In this document: positions 63,546 through 64,000 of the stretch, one piece after another
Numbering within the stretch: the stretch's first letter is position 1
Layout: every line of letters begins with the position of its first letter
Source: Arthrinium phaeospermum
Taxonomy: Eukaryota > Ascomycota > Sordariomycetes > Amphisphaeriales > Apiosporaceae
Assembly (NCBI GenBank): GCA_006503535.1
Contig: QYRS01000004.1
Coordinates: forward strand, 3,720,001 to 3,784,000
Reading direction: 5' to 3'
DNA length: 64,000 nt
The notes under the pieces: generated by a model
Database searches by the model: none
Seen by the model: only the letters and a program-made list of their open reading frames with translations
What the model was told of the DNA's origin: nothing
Made by a program: the position numbers and the translations under genes

Positions 63546-64000
63546 ATGAGTTCGGTCCAACATATCAGCGACGATGAGCTAGCCGAAATTTACACCTTCG
63601 CGGTGCAGCTCGGGAAAGATGCCGGTGCCATCCTCATGAAGTTTGCGCAGGCGCGGTGGAGTGACGACGGCACCGGGGAACAGCTCTTTACTGAGAAAGA
63701 CAGCGCCGTAGACATCGTGACGAAAGCAGACGAAGGTGATTTCTCCGCCTCCACAGAGCGGGTTTTCTCGAAAGCGAAGCGCTGACAGATGGGTTTGCCA
63801 AAGATGTCGAGACATTCATAAAGAACGCCATAGAAAAGAAATACCCGACACATAAGTATGTACCCAGGCTGTGAAACCCCTCATTTCGGCATGTTTTAAT
63901 ATATTTCCCCTTTACAGATTCATCGGCGAGGAAACCTACTCCAAAGGCGCCTCGCGCGACTACCTCATCGGCGCCGAGCCGACCTGGTGCGTCGACCCGC
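63546..64000 (+). CDS. qutG: QutG-type inositol monophosphatase family protein (partial)
   Basis: The 5' part of a gene running off the window. Exons seen: 63546-63735, 63804-63855 and 63918 onward, with GTGATT and GTATGT donors. The protein starts MSSVQHISDDELAEIYTFAV and continues with the family sequence DIVTKADEDVETFIKNAI and KFIGEETYSKG (Glu metal ligands), then WCVDP, the first half of the WCVDPLDGT metal motif, at the window end. QutG is a member of the inositol-monophosphatase family present in Aspergillus and Neurospora quinate clusters (qa-x/qutG); its catalytic role there is unsettled. The neighbour qutE supports qutG over a plain inositol monophosphatase, although that alternative remains. 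Confidence 0.85.

Noticed and set aside
1..64000. CRISPR arrays, bacterial operons, rRNA, complete transposons
   Set aside because: None seen: the window is eukaryotic nuclear DNA, no reverse transcriptase or transposase motif was found in the open frames, and no long terminal or inverted repeats were noticed by eye.

Overview
The window looks like nuclear chromosomal DNA of a filamentous ascomycete (Pezizomycotina, most likely a Sordariomycete). The evidence is GC-rich genes with short introns (about 50-150 bases), GTRAGT-type donors and CTAAC-type branch points just before the acceptor. The protein families are also typically fungal: HET, fungal STAND N-terminal domain, Pth11-like rhodopsin-domain proteins, mpaB-type oxygenase, DUF3632, JIP5, GPI17/PIG-S and QUT-type quinate enzymes. 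I rebuilt exon structures by hand from splice sites, keeping only joins that preserve reading frame and family motifs.

Layout. 1-8 kb: an alpha/beta hydrolase, a 2EXR/F-box-like protein and a small EthD-domain protein, separated by long gene-free stretches. 8-17.4 kb: DPH2 (diphthamide synthesis), a tannase/feruloyl-esterase-family protein, a three-exon mpaB-type oxygenase and the GPI-transamidase subunit PIG-S. 17.6-22 kb: a decayed membrane-protein gene, a possible HET-related fragment and 2 kb without genes. 22-34 kb: a FAT1-type very-long-chain acyl-CoA synthetase with a 7-base first exon, a transcription-factor-like protein without a zinc cluster, an SDR, a five-exon rhodopsin-domain membrane protein and a five-exon cytochrome P450.

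34.6-43.2 kb is the most distinctive block: an eight-exon CorA-like membrane protein, a protein with a fungal STAND N-terminal (HeLo-like) domain but no NTPase, and a HET-domain protein, adjacent to one another. This looks like an allorecognition or cell-death module. It is followed by a DUF3632 protein and by two loci that look broken: an APH-like kinase with an in-frame stop, and a Lys/Glu-rich protein whose frame continues through two stops.

50.8-64 kb returns to ordinary genes: a sulfotransferase-like protein, a secreted GDPD, a MARVEL-domain protein, a secreted GH18 chitinase and JIP5. The right edge holds a type II dehydroquinase (qutE/qa-2 type) and, divergently, the 5' end of a qutG-type inositol-phosphatase homologue. 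Their shared upstream region carries two partial matches to the QA-1F/QUTA activator site, so the window probably ends inside a quinate-use cluster.
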